Of a stretch of DNA of 64,000 bases, positions 55,805 through 64,000 are shown piece by piece. Below the pieces are notes generated by a model that did no database searches, was not told the DNA's origin, and saw only the letters and a program-made list of their open reading frames with translations. The stretch comes from Bacillus velezensis (GTDB taxonomy: Bacteria; Bacillota; Bacilli; Bacillales; Bacillaceae): the NCBI RefSeq assembly GCF_001461825.1, contig NZ_LLZC01000012.1, forward strand, positions 62,001 to 126,000, written 5' to 3'. How positions within the stretch are numbered: position 1 is the first letter of the stretch; every line of letters begins with the position of its first letter. The position numbers were made by a program, and so were the translations under genes.

Positions 55805-57172
55805 TTTAAGTATTTTCCTAATCATTCGCAGCCCGTTTTTGGAAGAAGGATAACGGAAAGCGAAGTCGAAGCGGTTCGTTTGTTTGACGACGCTTTTTTT
55901 GTGCGTAAACGTGTTAAAGCTGTCAAATCCGTGATAGCTGCCGATGCCGCTTTCCCCGACGCCGCCGAATGGCAAATACGGCGTCGCAACATGCATTAAC
56001 GTATCATTGACACAGCCTCCGCCAAACGACAGATTCTCTAAAACAGCGCGCTCAGTTTCTTTGTTTGTGGTGAAGAGATACAGGGCGAGCGGCTTTGGGC
56101 GTGATTGGACTTTCTCAATGACTTCCCCGATATCACGGTATGTAAAGAGCGGAAGAATCGGCCCGAAAATCTCCTCCTGCATCACTGGAGAGTCATCCCT
56201 CACTTGTTCGAGAATGGTCGGCGCAATTTTATGATGAGCGGGATCAGATTGTCCGCCTGTGAGCGGGATGCCATCATGCAGAAAGCTGAGCAGCCGCTGA
56301 TAGTGGCGTTCACTGACGATTTTGCCGTACTGCGGATTTTGTTCAGGCTGAGGGCCGTAAAATTCGCTGATCGAACGCTTCATTTCTTCTGTGAGCTTCG
56401 TTTTGATATCTTGGTGGACAAATAAATAATCCGGTGCGATGCAGGTTTGCCCTGCATTTGTAAATTTCCCGAAGACGATGCGTTTGGCGGCAAGCTGTAT
56501 ATCAGCATCCTTATGGACAATGCAGGGACTTTTGCCGCCGAGCTCCAAGGTAACGGGAATTAATTGTTTGGCGGCGGCCTCCATGACGATTTTTCCCACG
56601 GCAACGCTTCCGGTGAAGAAAATATAGTCAAAGGGCTGCTGTAATAACACAGTGCTGACGTCGGGTCCGCCCTCCGCCATAGCGACATAGTCACTCGGAA
56701 AAACGCTGCTGATGAGTTTGGAAAGAACAGCGGAAACCGCCGGCGTATATTCTGACGGTTTAAGAACGACTGTGTTTCCGGCCGCAATGGCTCCAATCAA
56801 GGGTGAAAGCGCCAGCTGCAAGGGATAGTTCCAAGGCGCAATCACCAAAACGGTTCCATACGGCTCAGGGATGATGATGCTCTTGGAGCCTAGGTGAGTC
56901 AGAGGCGTTTTGGCTCGTTTCGGTTTGATCCATTTCCCAAGCCGCTTCATCACAAAACTGATTTCCTCCAGTACAATTCCGATTTCTGTTGTGTACGACT
57001 CCTGTTCGGATTTGTGGAGATCCTGATAGAGAGCGGCTGTTATATCGGCTTCTTGTGTTTTGATGGCTTGTTTCAGCTTTTGCAGCATGTTCAGTCTCGA
57101 TTCTAGCTGTCTCGTATGCCCCGCCGCAAAATAGGCTTTGTGCTTGCTGACGATAGAGGGGATGCTGTTCAT
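55802..57172 (-). CDS. ywdH: Aldehyde dehydrogenase YwdH
   Basis: A 456-residue class-3-type aldehyde dehydrogenase. [20 protein letters not shown], the general-base Glu in LELGGKSP, and the catalytic Cys in [11 protein letters not shown] are present. The C-terminal basic tail ([20 protein letters not shown]) may associate with membranes as in fatty aldehyde dehydrogenases. ATG at 57172 behind AAAGGAGAGAC; the long upstream extension has no site. Very similar to B. subtilis YwdH, but there the gene lies elsewhere as I recall, so its place next to rpsD is a rearrangement. Confidence 0.9.
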   Translation of the reverse strand: MNSIPSIVSKHKAYFAAGHTRQLESRLNMLQKLKQAIKTQEADITAALYQDLHKSEQESYTTEIGIVLEEISFVMKRLGKWIKPKRAKTPLTHLGSKSIIIPEPYGTVLVIAPWNYPLQLALSPLIGAIAAGNTVVLKPSEYTPAVSAVLSKLISSVFPSDYVAMAEGGPDVSTVLLQQPFDYIFFTGSVAVGKIVMEAAAKQLIPVTLELGGKSPCIVHKDADIQLAAKRIVFGKFTNAGQTCIAPDYLFVHQDIKTKLTEEMKRSISEFYGPQPEQNPQYGKIVSERHYQRLLSFLHDGIPLTGGQSDPAHHKIAPTILEQVRDDSPVMQEEIFGPILPLFTYRDIGEVIEKVQSRPKPLALYLFTTNKETERAVLENLSFGGGCVNDTLMHVATPYLPFGGVGESGIGSYHGFDSFNTFTHKKSVVKQTNRFDFAFRYPSSKNGLRMIRKILK

Positions 57173-57281
57173 TTCGTCTCTCCTTTTTGTAAGGTATGGT
57201 GATTTATTATGTGGAAAATTTCTTCTGCTTGTCAAATGGGGGTTTCTAATGTACATGTAGCTGAAAAGCCAGTAGGCACAT

Positions 57282-57310
57282 AAAAAAAGCCCCGGACAGG
57301 GGCTTTTTTT
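57282..57310. terminator. Symmetric hairpin between ywdH and rpsD
   Basis: AAAAAAAGCCCC and GGGGCTTTTTTT around GGACA. It could act in either direction; it lies upstream of ywdH. Confidence 0.75.
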
Positions 57311-57354
57311 AATAAAGAGAGGGAGCATCTGTCCATTATTCTGACAGCCCAAAA

Positions 57355-57397
57355 GAAAAACCCCGGAAACATTGTCATTACAACATGTCCGGGGTTT
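57355..57397 (-). terminator. Terminator after rpsD
   Basis: On the minus strand AAACCCCGGA...TCCGGGGTTTTT encloses an inner TGTTGT/ACAATG stem and ends in a T-tract. Confidence 0.85.
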
Positions 57398-57426
57398 AAT
57401 CCAATGCTCTTTAAAGAGCGTTTTAC

Positions 57427-58211
<785 letters not shown>

Positions 58212-58217
58212 AAGAAC

Positions 58218-58246
58218 ATTATATGATTTTTCCCCGCCGCCGTCAA
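58218..58246 (-). promoter_or_regulatory. Sigma-A promoter of rpsD
   Basis: On the minus strand TTGACG (58241-58246), 17 bases, TATAAT (58218-58223). A strong promoter fitting a ribosomal protein gene. Confidence 0.85.
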
Positions 58247-58277
58247 CCATTTCTCCATGAAGAGTGCCGGTTTATGA

Positions 58278-58283
58278 TATAAT
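58278..58283 (+). promoter_or_regulatory. Extended -10 promoter of dgcP
   Basis: TGATATAAT (TATAAT at 58278-58283) lies 36 bases before the dgcP ATG. No good -35, as usual for extended -10 promoters. Confidence 0.6.
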
Positions 58284-58319
58284 GTACAAAAATGAGTAGT
58301 ACATGTTTAGGTGATAAAA

Positions 58320-60068
58320 ATGAAAAAACAAACAATTGATGAAGTGACGGCCTTTCATCAGAAAATGCTTTCTTTTTTCTTAACGAAATCTGAATCCGTC
58401 TCATTATCCGACTCGCTGTTATGGCTGGCCTCAGCTCTAGAATCCTGCTTTACATCTCTTTCATTGACCCTTTCACCGGCAGAATCAACACGTTTCACCA
58501 TAAAAACAGAAGATGAACCGCATTATGCTCCGCTGAAAGAGAGCGACGGCCGTTTTATGATCAGGAATCAGACGTCCGGCAGATCCTTTTATCTGTGCTC
58601 GGAAGGCGGGCTGCCGATCCCGGAATCATTGCCTGAGATCGTTACTCAGTTTATTAATCAATCTGTGAGACAAAGCGGGCTGTTTGACAAAACGAAGCAT
58701 CAGCGGAAAATTCACAGAATGACAGAAATGTTCCATTCGCTTTTGGACCAAAATGAGGTTTTGGAAAAACTGCAGGCAAGTTTGAGTACGGCTTTCCGGT
58801 CTTTCCGTTTTTCACTGTTTATCACGCAGGATCAGGATACGGACAGACAGCTTCCCGCAAAAGAATTACATATGGAAGGAAAAGATGCCGATCCGTCTGC
58901 CCTGAAGGTTTATTTATCGGGGAGACTGCTCAGAAAAGGCAGGTCATCTGCTTATCTGCCGATCAAAGGCCAGCAGGGGACTTACGGGGTTCTGAAGACG
59001 GAGGGGCTGCAGGATGCCGTTCTTTCGTGCAGTACTCTCAGTGAAATGCTGCTGCTTGCGGGCGCAGCGGGAAAAGCATTTGAAAATGCGCAGCTCTATG
59101 AGCAATCGAAAAAAAGCATTGCGAACCTGGAGCTCATTAATGAAACATCGCGCCAGCTGAATCAGCGCCTCAGACTCACTGATACGATGAGGGAGCTCGC
59201 CGCCATTATGACCCAATCGTTTCATGCGGAAGAAGTGGCTTTTTTTCATATTGATCATTTTGAGACGCAAAATCTGCTTCCGGGACATACCGCTTTTTTT
59301 AAGACAGAACGTGCGAACCCTTATATCAGCATTGTGAAAGAAAAGCTGTTCGAGGGAGAAAAGGGCGTGTTTATCGGCAGCGGAAAGACTGTATTCGGCG
59401 AAAACGGCTACGGCTCGCTGATGGCGGTGCCGATGATCGAAAATGACACCGTCTTCGGGTTCGCGATTTTATTGAAAAAGGATTTGTATGCTTTTACGTT
59501 TGAAATGTATAAGCTTTTTCAAGCGCTCATTCACCATGCGACATTGGCGGTCACGAACTCCATGCTGCGCGACAGGCTTGAGCATCTTGTTCAGACAGAC
59601 CAGCTGACGGAGCTGTATTCAAGAACCTATTTGGATGAGAAAATTCAATACAGCATGAAAATTCATAAACGGGGTGTATTCATCCTCGTTGATATCGATA
59701 ATTTCAAAAATATTAATGATACATACGGTCATCAAACGGGAGATTCGATCCTGATTCAGGTGGCCTCCGTTATGAAGAACCATATTCGTGAGCATGATGT
59801 CGCTGCAAGGTGGGGGGGCGAGGAGCTGGCTGTCTATCTGCCGAATATCAACGTGTCATCCGGAGAACGCATCGCTAAAAGGCTGGTTCGCGCCATCCGG
59901 GAAAACACCGAGCCGCGCGTGACGATTTCCTGCGGCGTTTCCTGCTGGTCAAAGTCCGGCCCGATGCCGTTGAAATTGCTCGTTCAGCAAGCGGATGAGG
60001 CGCTTTATATCGCCAAACGGAACGGCAAAAACCGGCTGATCATCCATCAAAACAGCACGACGACATAA
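58320..60068 (+). CDS. dgcP: Diguanylate cyclase DgcP (YtrP)
   Basis: A 582-residue protein: an N-terminal region and GAF-like domains (about 130-400; LINETSRQLNQRLRLTDTMR marks the linker to the second), then a GGDEF domain with active-site RWGGEEL near residue 500. It makes cyclic di-GMP from two GTP, reducing motility. ATG at 58320 is preferred, 6 bases behind AGGTG; GTG at 58311 is part of that site. Divergent from rpsD and convergent with ytsP. Confidence 0.92.
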   Translation: MKKQTIDEVTAFHQKMLSFFLTKSESVSLSDSLLWLASALESCFTSLSLTLSPAESTRFTIKTEDEPHYAPLKESDGRFMIRNQTSGRSFYLCSEGGLPIPESLPEIVTQFINQSVRQSGLFDKTKHQRKIHRMTEMFHSLLDQNEVLEKLQASLSTAFRSFRFSLFITQDQDTDRQLPAKELHMEGKDADPSALKVYLSGRLLRKGRSSAYLPIKGQQGTYGVLKTEGLQDAVLSCSTLSEMLLLAGAAGKAFENAQLYEQSKKSIANLELINETSRQLNQRLRLTDTMRELAAIMTQSFHAEEVAFFHIDHFETQNLLPGHTAFFKTERANPYISIVKEKLFEGEKGVFIGSGKTVFGENGYGSLMAVPMIENDTVFGFAILLKKDLYAFTFEMYKLFQALIHHATLAVTNSMLRDRLEHLVQTDQLTELYSRTYLDEKIQYSMKIHKRGVFILVDIDNFKNINDTYGHQTGDSILIQVASVMKNHIREHDVAARWGGEELAVYLPNINVSSGERIAKRLVRAIRENTEPRVTISCGVSCWSKSGPMPLKLLVQQADEALYIAKRNGKNRLIIHQNSTTT

Positions 60069-60105
60069 AAAAGGAGCCGGCCTGCCGGCCGGGCTCCTTT
60101 TTTTA
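60067..60105. terminator. Bidirectional terminator between dgcP and ytsP
   Basis: AAAAAAGGAGCCGGCC and GGCCGGGCTCCTTTTTTT form a long GC-rich stem. It reaches into the ends of both genes. Confidence 0.9.
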
Positions 60106-60585
60106 TCCTAATCGTTTTTCAAGCGTTTCAACGAACTTTGCTAAATAGGTTTCGTCCGTTTCATCAAAACGGTTTTTCACGGGGCTGTCAATGTCCAGCA
60201 CACCGATCACTTCACCGTTTACGCGGATCGGGAGAACGATTTCTGACTGGGAAGCCGCGTCACAGGCGATGTGTCCCGGGAACGCATTCACATCGGCAAT
60301 CCGCTGCACGTCGCCATTAGAGTAGGCAGTGCCGCATACGCCTCTGCCGAACGGAATGCGCACACAGGCAGGAAGTCCTTGAAACGGTCCGAGCACGAGC
60401 TCGCCCTCTTTAGCGAAGTAAAACCCCGCCCAGTTGACTTCATGTAATGAATGGTATAAAAGCGCTGACGCATTCGCGTAATTTGCGATCGCATCCGTTT
60501 CATCTTCTGTCATGGCTTCGAGCTGTTTAAGCAGAAGCTGATAACTTTTTTCTTTATCTCCGGATTGTTTTTCGACATGAAACAT
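60103..60585 (-). CDS. ytsP: GAF-domain protein, free methionine-(R)-sulfoxide reductase type (YtsP)
   Basis: A 160-residue single-GAF protein of the fRMsr type. The three conserved cysteines are visible in LPACVRI, GVCGTA and HIACDAAS. Enzymes of this group reduce free methionine-R-sulfoxide with thioredoxin-type donors. NWAGFYF is a family motif near residue 56. The start at 60585 has weak GAGGGTTTTCC upstream. Convergent with dgcP. Confidence 0.87.
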   Translation of the reverse strand: MFHVEKQSGDKEKSYQLLLKQLEAMTEDETDAIANYANASALLYHSLHEVNWAGFYFAKEGELVLGPFQGLPACVRIPFGRGVCGTAYSNGDVQRIADVNAFPGHIACDAASQSEIVLPIRVNGEVIGVLDIDSPVKNRFDETDETYLAKFVETLEKRLG

Positions 60586-60710
60586 GGAAAACCCTCACTT
60601 TTTCTATAATATCAAACAAAGTTCCGGCCGTTCTGCCGGCATTTGTCGAGAAGTTCTTACAGGAACGGCGCCTTTCTGCTTGAATTGTTACACATAAAGG
60701 GGTGAGCCGT

Positions 60711-61334
60711 ATGAAAGTAAGCACCAAAGACAAAATTATTAACGCCGCTGTCCAGCTGTTTAACCAAAAAGGTTATTCCGGCACGTCCGTCCGTGAAATC
60801 GCAAAGTCAGCTGATGTAAATGTTGCGCACATCTCCTACTATTTTAAAGGGAAAGGCGGATTAATGGAACATTTAGTTTCCGAGTTTTACGAAGGCTATA
60901 CTGAAGCGCTGGAAAAAGCCGCCGTCAGTATGAACGGTGAAGACGCGCAGGAACGCATCCTGCGGGTGATTTTCGATATTTTATCCTATCAGCACGATAA
61001 CCGTCAATTAACGCGGTTTGTATATCGGGAAGTAACGATTGATTCCGTGCTTATCAGGGAAATTATGTCTACTTACTTAATGAAAGAAAAATATATTTTC
61101 CAGCTGGTGATTGAAGAAGGGCAGTCACGCCACAGACGGCTGACGCTGCCCGTGCCGCATTTTATTCTGCAATTGAAATCCCTCTTGATGATGCCGTATC
61201 TTCAGCCTCAATACATTACCGAGGTGCTCTATATGCAGCCTCATGAACCGTACTTTTATAAAAGGTATTTTGAAGAGGTGAAGATCTGGATCGAAAGCGT
61301 GTTCCGACGGCCTGATGCGGCGCTTATGAAGTAA
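60711..61334 (+). CDS. refZ: Cell-division regulator RefZ (TetR fold, YttP)
   Basis: A 207-residue TetR-family DNA-binding protein (HTH in GYSGTSVREIAKSADVNVAH, residues about 22-41). In B. subtilis RefZ binds motifs near the origin and positions FtsZ during sporulation. The ATG at 60711 is chosen at 7-base spacing from AAAGGGGTG and by the known length; GTG at 60702 is part of the site. Its last 11 bases overlap convergent hisJ. Confidence 0.92.
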   Translation: MKVSTKDKIINAAVQLFNQKGYSGTSVREIAKSADVNVAHISYYFKGKGGLMEHLVSEFYEGYTEALEKAAVSMNGEDAQERILRVIFDILSYQHDNRQLTRFVYREVTIDSVLIREIMSTYLMKEKYIFQLVIEEGQSRHRRLTLPVPHFILQLKSLLMMPYLQPQYITEVLYMQPHEPYFYKRYFEEVKIWIESVFRRPDAALMK

Positions 61335-62136
61335 TGATGCTTTTGTACGTTTCATAGGAACTGCCGACATCTTCCGCTTGATGGGCGTCCGACCCGAATA
61401 TGAGCGGGATTTTTTTTTGCTTCGCCGTCTCAGCCATCCAATCCTCCATGTATACTTCCCCGGCAAACTTCTTTCTGAGCCCGGATGTATTCACATCCAG
61501 CTCCATTCCGTGTTCTTTCACGGCGTCAAGACAGCGGGCCGCAAGCTCTCTTATTTGAGGTGACATGCTGTAAGGGAAAAGGCGCGCGAATTTTTTGACG
61601 AGCGTGATATGGCCGACCCGTTTTGGCTTAAAGGGGCCGAGCGGTGTTACAATGGAAGAATACACAGTTTCATAGTATTGTTCATATACGGCTTCAACGC
61701 TTCCGAAGCGGTCGGCAAGCTGCTGAAAGGCGTGCTCGTCAAAATCGAGGCATATATAAGACGGGCCGGTCTTCAAAAAATGAACGGATAAAATGCCGTC
61801 ATCCAGTGAGGGGCCGTACGTGTTCAGAAACGCCGCGGTTTCCTCTTCATACCCTGTGATAAAATCGGTTTCTAGCCCAGTCAGAATGCTGATTTGTCCA
61901 TCGTATTCCTTTTTCAGCTGTGACAGCCGCTCCAAATAAACCTCCATCTGTCTGAGATCCATCGCGCTGTCCTGAAACGGTACGGGATCTTGAAATGACG
62001 GAGGAAGGGGGGCGTGCTCTGTAAATGTGATCGAGTCAAAGCCTCTTTCCAGGGCCTTTTCGACATATTGTTTCAGCGCATCCTTCGAGCCGTGAGGGCA
62101 AAAAGGCGTGTGGATATGAGCGTCTCGTTTTTCCAT
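61324..62136 (-). CDS. hisJ: Histidinol-phosphatase HisJ (PHP family)
   Basis: A 270-residue PHP-domain metallo-phosphatase dephosphorylating histidinol phosphate in histidine synthesis. Metal motifs: DAHIHTPFCPHG at the N-terminus, TFTEHAPLP, ILSVHFL, and FGSDAH near the C-terminus. ATG at 62136 is chosen for TGGAGTGACAC upstream; the longer frame has no site. It overlaps refZ at the 3' ends by 11 bases with no terminator visible. It is unlinked to the his operon, as in B. subtilis. Confidence 0.92.
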   Translation of the reverse strand: MEKRDAHIHTPFCPHGSKDALKQYVEKALERGFDSITFTEHAPLPPSFQDPVPFQDSAMDLRQMEVYLERLSQLKKEYDGQISILTGLETDFITGYEEETAAFLNTYGPSLDDGILSVHFLKTGPSYICLDFDEHAFQQLADRFGSVEAVYEQYYETVYSSIVTPLGPFKPKRVGHITLVKKFARLFPYSMSPQIRELAARCLDAVKEHGMELDVNTSGLRKKFAGEVYMEDWMAETAKQKKIPLIFGSDAHQAEDVGSSYETYKSIITS

Positions 62137-62331
62137 TTGTGTCACTCCATTAAAAAATTGCAGAATCCTGCCGAAATTATGCAAAAAGTTTTTGATTTCT
62201 GGTCAAAAAATGTTGGTTACATGGTATCATAATAACAATGAAAACGACAGATTTTCTCAATACATATATTGAAATCTTTCTGAATACATAAAACACCCTG
62301 ACAGATTAAGAGAACAACAAGGGGGCTCATT

Positions 62332-64000
62332 ATGGAGTTAGTCATCGGATTATTGGTTATACTGCTCGCGCTCTTTGCGGCGGGCTACTTTTTCAGGAAA
62401 AAAATTTATACGGAAATTGACCGGCTGGAGTCATGGAAGATTGAAATTTTAAACCGTTCGATAGTGGAAGAAATGTCCAAGATCAAACATCTGAAAATGA
62501 CCGGAGAGACGGAAGAGTTCTTTGAAAGATGGCGCGAGGAGTGGGATGAAATTGTCACAGCCCATCTGCCGAAAGTAGAAGAGCTCCTTTATGATGCCGA
62601 AGAGAACGCCGACAAATACCGCTTTAAAAAAGCGAATCAGGTGCTTGTCCACATCGACGACCTCCTCACTGCAGCCGAATCAAATATAGAAGGCATACTG
62701 CGTGAGATCAGCGACCTTGTGACGAGCGAGGAAAAAAGCCGCGGAGAGATTGAACAGGTGCGTGAGCGGTATTCAAAAGCGCGGAAAAACCTTCTGGCGT
62801 ACAGCCATCTCTACGGAGAGCTTTATAACAGCCTGGAGACGGATCTCGACGAAATCTGGAGCGGCATAAAAGAGTTCGAAGAAGAGACGGAAAGCGGCAA
62901 TTACATCAAAGCGAGAAAAGTGCTGCTTGAACAGGACCGCAGACTGGATCAGCTTCAGACATACATAGATGACGTTCCGAAACTGCTTGCGGACTGTAAA
63001 CAGACCGTGCCGAACCAAATTGCCAAGCTGAAAGACGGCTACCGGGAAATGACGGAAAAAGGCTACAAATTGGAGCATATTCAAATCGAAAAAGAGCTGG
63101 ATACACTCACAAATCAATTGAAACGGGCCGAAAACGCGCTTTTGGAAGAATTGGATGTTGACGAAGCGTCCGCCATTCTTCAGCTGATTGATGAAACCAT
63201 TCAATCGATGTATGACCAGCTGGAAGGCGAAGTGGAAGCCGGACAGTCCGTATTAAGCAAAATGCCTGAGCTGATCATCGCGTATGAGAAGCTTGAGGAA
63301 GAAAAAGACCGCACAAAAACCGAAACGGAGCTCGTCAAGGAAAGCTATCAGCTGACGGCGGGTGAAATCGGCAGACAGCATGCCTTCGAAAAACAGCTGG
63401 AAACGATCGGCCGGCTCCTTGAGCAGGCGAGAGAAAAGCTTGACGGTGAGCATGTCGCTTACTCGCTGCTGATTGAAGAAGTCGAGGCCATTGAAAAGCA
63501 GATGGAAGAGGCTCAGAAAGAACATGCCGAATACCGTGAAAATCTGCAGGCGCTCAGAAAAGAAGAACTGCAGGCGCGGGAAACGCTGATGCATCTTCGG
63601 AAAACCATTTCTGACACGGCCCGAATGCTGCAAAAAAGCAACGTGCCGGGAATTCCTGAACAAGTCAAGGACAAGCTCGAGGCGGCAAATCATCATATAG
63701 AAGAAACCGTCAGCCAATTGGAAGAGCTGCCGTTAAACATGGAGGAAGCCGCCAAACATCTGACCGAAGCCGAAAAGGTGGTTGAGGAAGTCAGCGAAGA
63801 GGCGGAAGATCTTGTGATTCAGGTGAAGCTGATAGAGCGGATCATCCAGTACGGCAACCGCTTCCGAAGCCAGAATCATATTTTATCCGAACAGCTGAAA
63901 GAAGCGGAACGGCTGTTTTACGCTTTCAGCTATAATGAAGCTTATGAGATGGCGGCAGATGCTGTTGAAAAAGCAGCTCCCGGTGCCGTGAAAAAAATTA
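62332..64000 (+). CDS. ezrA: Septation ring formation regulator EzrA, truncated by window end
   Basis: 556 codons are present, so only a handful of the roughly 562 residues are missing at the right edge. A single N-terminal membrane helix (VIGLLVILLALFAAGYFF, residues 4-21) precedes a long spectrin-like coiled-coil region. EzrA is a negative regulator of FtsZ ring formation that also localises PBP1. ATG at 62332 behind CAAGGGGG. A possible extended -10 (TGGTATCAT near 62221-62229) gives a leader of about 100 bases. Confidence 0.95.
   Translation, partial: MELVIGLLVILLALFAAGYFFRKKIYTEIDRLESWKIEILNRSIVEEMSKIKHLKMTGETEEFFERWREEWDEIVTAHLPKVEELLYDAEENADKYRFKKANQVLVHIDDLLTAAESNIEGILREISDLVTSEEKSRGEIEQVRERYSKARKNLLAYSHLYGELYNSLETDLDEIWSGIKEFEEETESGNYIKARKVLLEQDRRLDQLQTYIDDVPKLLADCKQTVPNQIAKLKDGYREMTEKGYKLEHIQIEKELDTLTNQLKRAENALLEELDVDEASAILQLIDETIQSMYDQLEGEVEAGQSVLSKMPELIIAYEKLEEEKDRTKTETELVKESYQLTAGEIGRQHAFEKQLETIGRLLEQAREKLDGEHVAYSLLIEEVEAIEKQMEEAQKEHAEYRENLQALRKEELQARETLMHLRKTISDTARMLQKSNVPGIPEQVKDKLEAANHHIEETVSQLEELPLNMEEAAKHLTEAEKVVEEVSEEAEDLVIQVKLIERIIQYGNRFRSQNHILSEQLKEAERLFYAFSYNEAYEMAADAVEKAAPGAVKKI

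Noticed and set aside
57173-57352. N-terminal extension of YwdH to 516 residues
   Set aside because: The extra 60 residues cross a terminator hairpin and have no ribosome binding site. The start at 57172 matches the orthologue.
62773-63717. Minus-strand ORFs opposite ezrA
   Set aside because: They are shadows of the coiled-coil coding sequence, rich in Phe and Leu, without ribosome binding sites.

Overview
The window is a chromosomal segment of a Bacillus subtilis-group organism. The gene order from opuD through ytfP, murJ, pbuO, malS, sftA, murC, ccpA, acuABC/acsA, tyrS, rpsD, dgcP, refZ, hisJ and ezrA follows the B. subtilis 168 yt* region as I recall it. Protein sequences are close to, but not identical with, strain 168. 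Accessory content such as azlCD, an SGNH hydrolase, a remnant of a PBSX-like prophage and ywdH beside rpsD fits the B. amyloliquefaciens/velezensis branch better than 168. The species call is inference. No rRNA, tRNA, intact IS element or CRISPR array was seen.

Layout: 1-7.4 kb holds msmR (LacI regulator), cse60, opuD, ytfP, murJ, ytzG and ytzE. 7.7-15 kb holds ythPQ (ABC exporter), pbuO, pepV, ytkP, ytlP, ytlQ and ytlR. 16-22.5 kb holds ytmP, ytzH, trmB, ytnP, malS, ytzB and ytoP. 22.5-24.2 kb is a small AT-rich insertion with a CGNR zinc-finger protein and an HPP membrane protein. 24.3-36.6 kb holds ytoQ, ytpPQR, sftA, murC, ytxGH-brxC, aroA, ccpA and motPS. 36.6-42.6 kb is the acetate block (acuABC against acsA) followed by T-box-controlled tyrS. 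57.4-64 kb returns to conserved genes: rpsD, dgcP, ytsP, refZ, hisJ and ezrA, the last cut by the window end.

Between tyrS and rpsD lies about 14.8 kb of accessory DNA. It carries a TrmB-type regulator with azlCD, a cation efflux gene, an Arg/Ser-repeat spore-coat-like gene, an SGNH hydrolase, small membrane and coat proteins, and the flavohaemoglobin hmp. These are followed by a decayed PBSX-like phage block (DnaB tail, a small protein, xtrA, xpf), a broken hicA with intact hicB, a secreted protein with a small membrane partner flanked by 38-bp imperfect repeats, a phage HNH pseudogene, and an HNH toxin tail next to a SUKH immunity protein.

Regulation visible in the sequence: cre sites overlap the -35 boxes of msmR, ccpA and acuA. 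Paired PurBoxes sit in the pbuO promoter. A Tyr T-box precedes tyrS, a long leader precedes rpsD (the expected S4 autoregulatory leader), and sigma-B promoters precede ytxG and probably opuD. Many gene pairs are separated by bidirectional intrinsic terminators. The least explained signals are a strong promoter placed directly on a terminator hairpin (16.1 kb), a terminator in the leader of the SGNH gene (46.5 kb), and the two-gene secreted/membrane cassette (53 kb).
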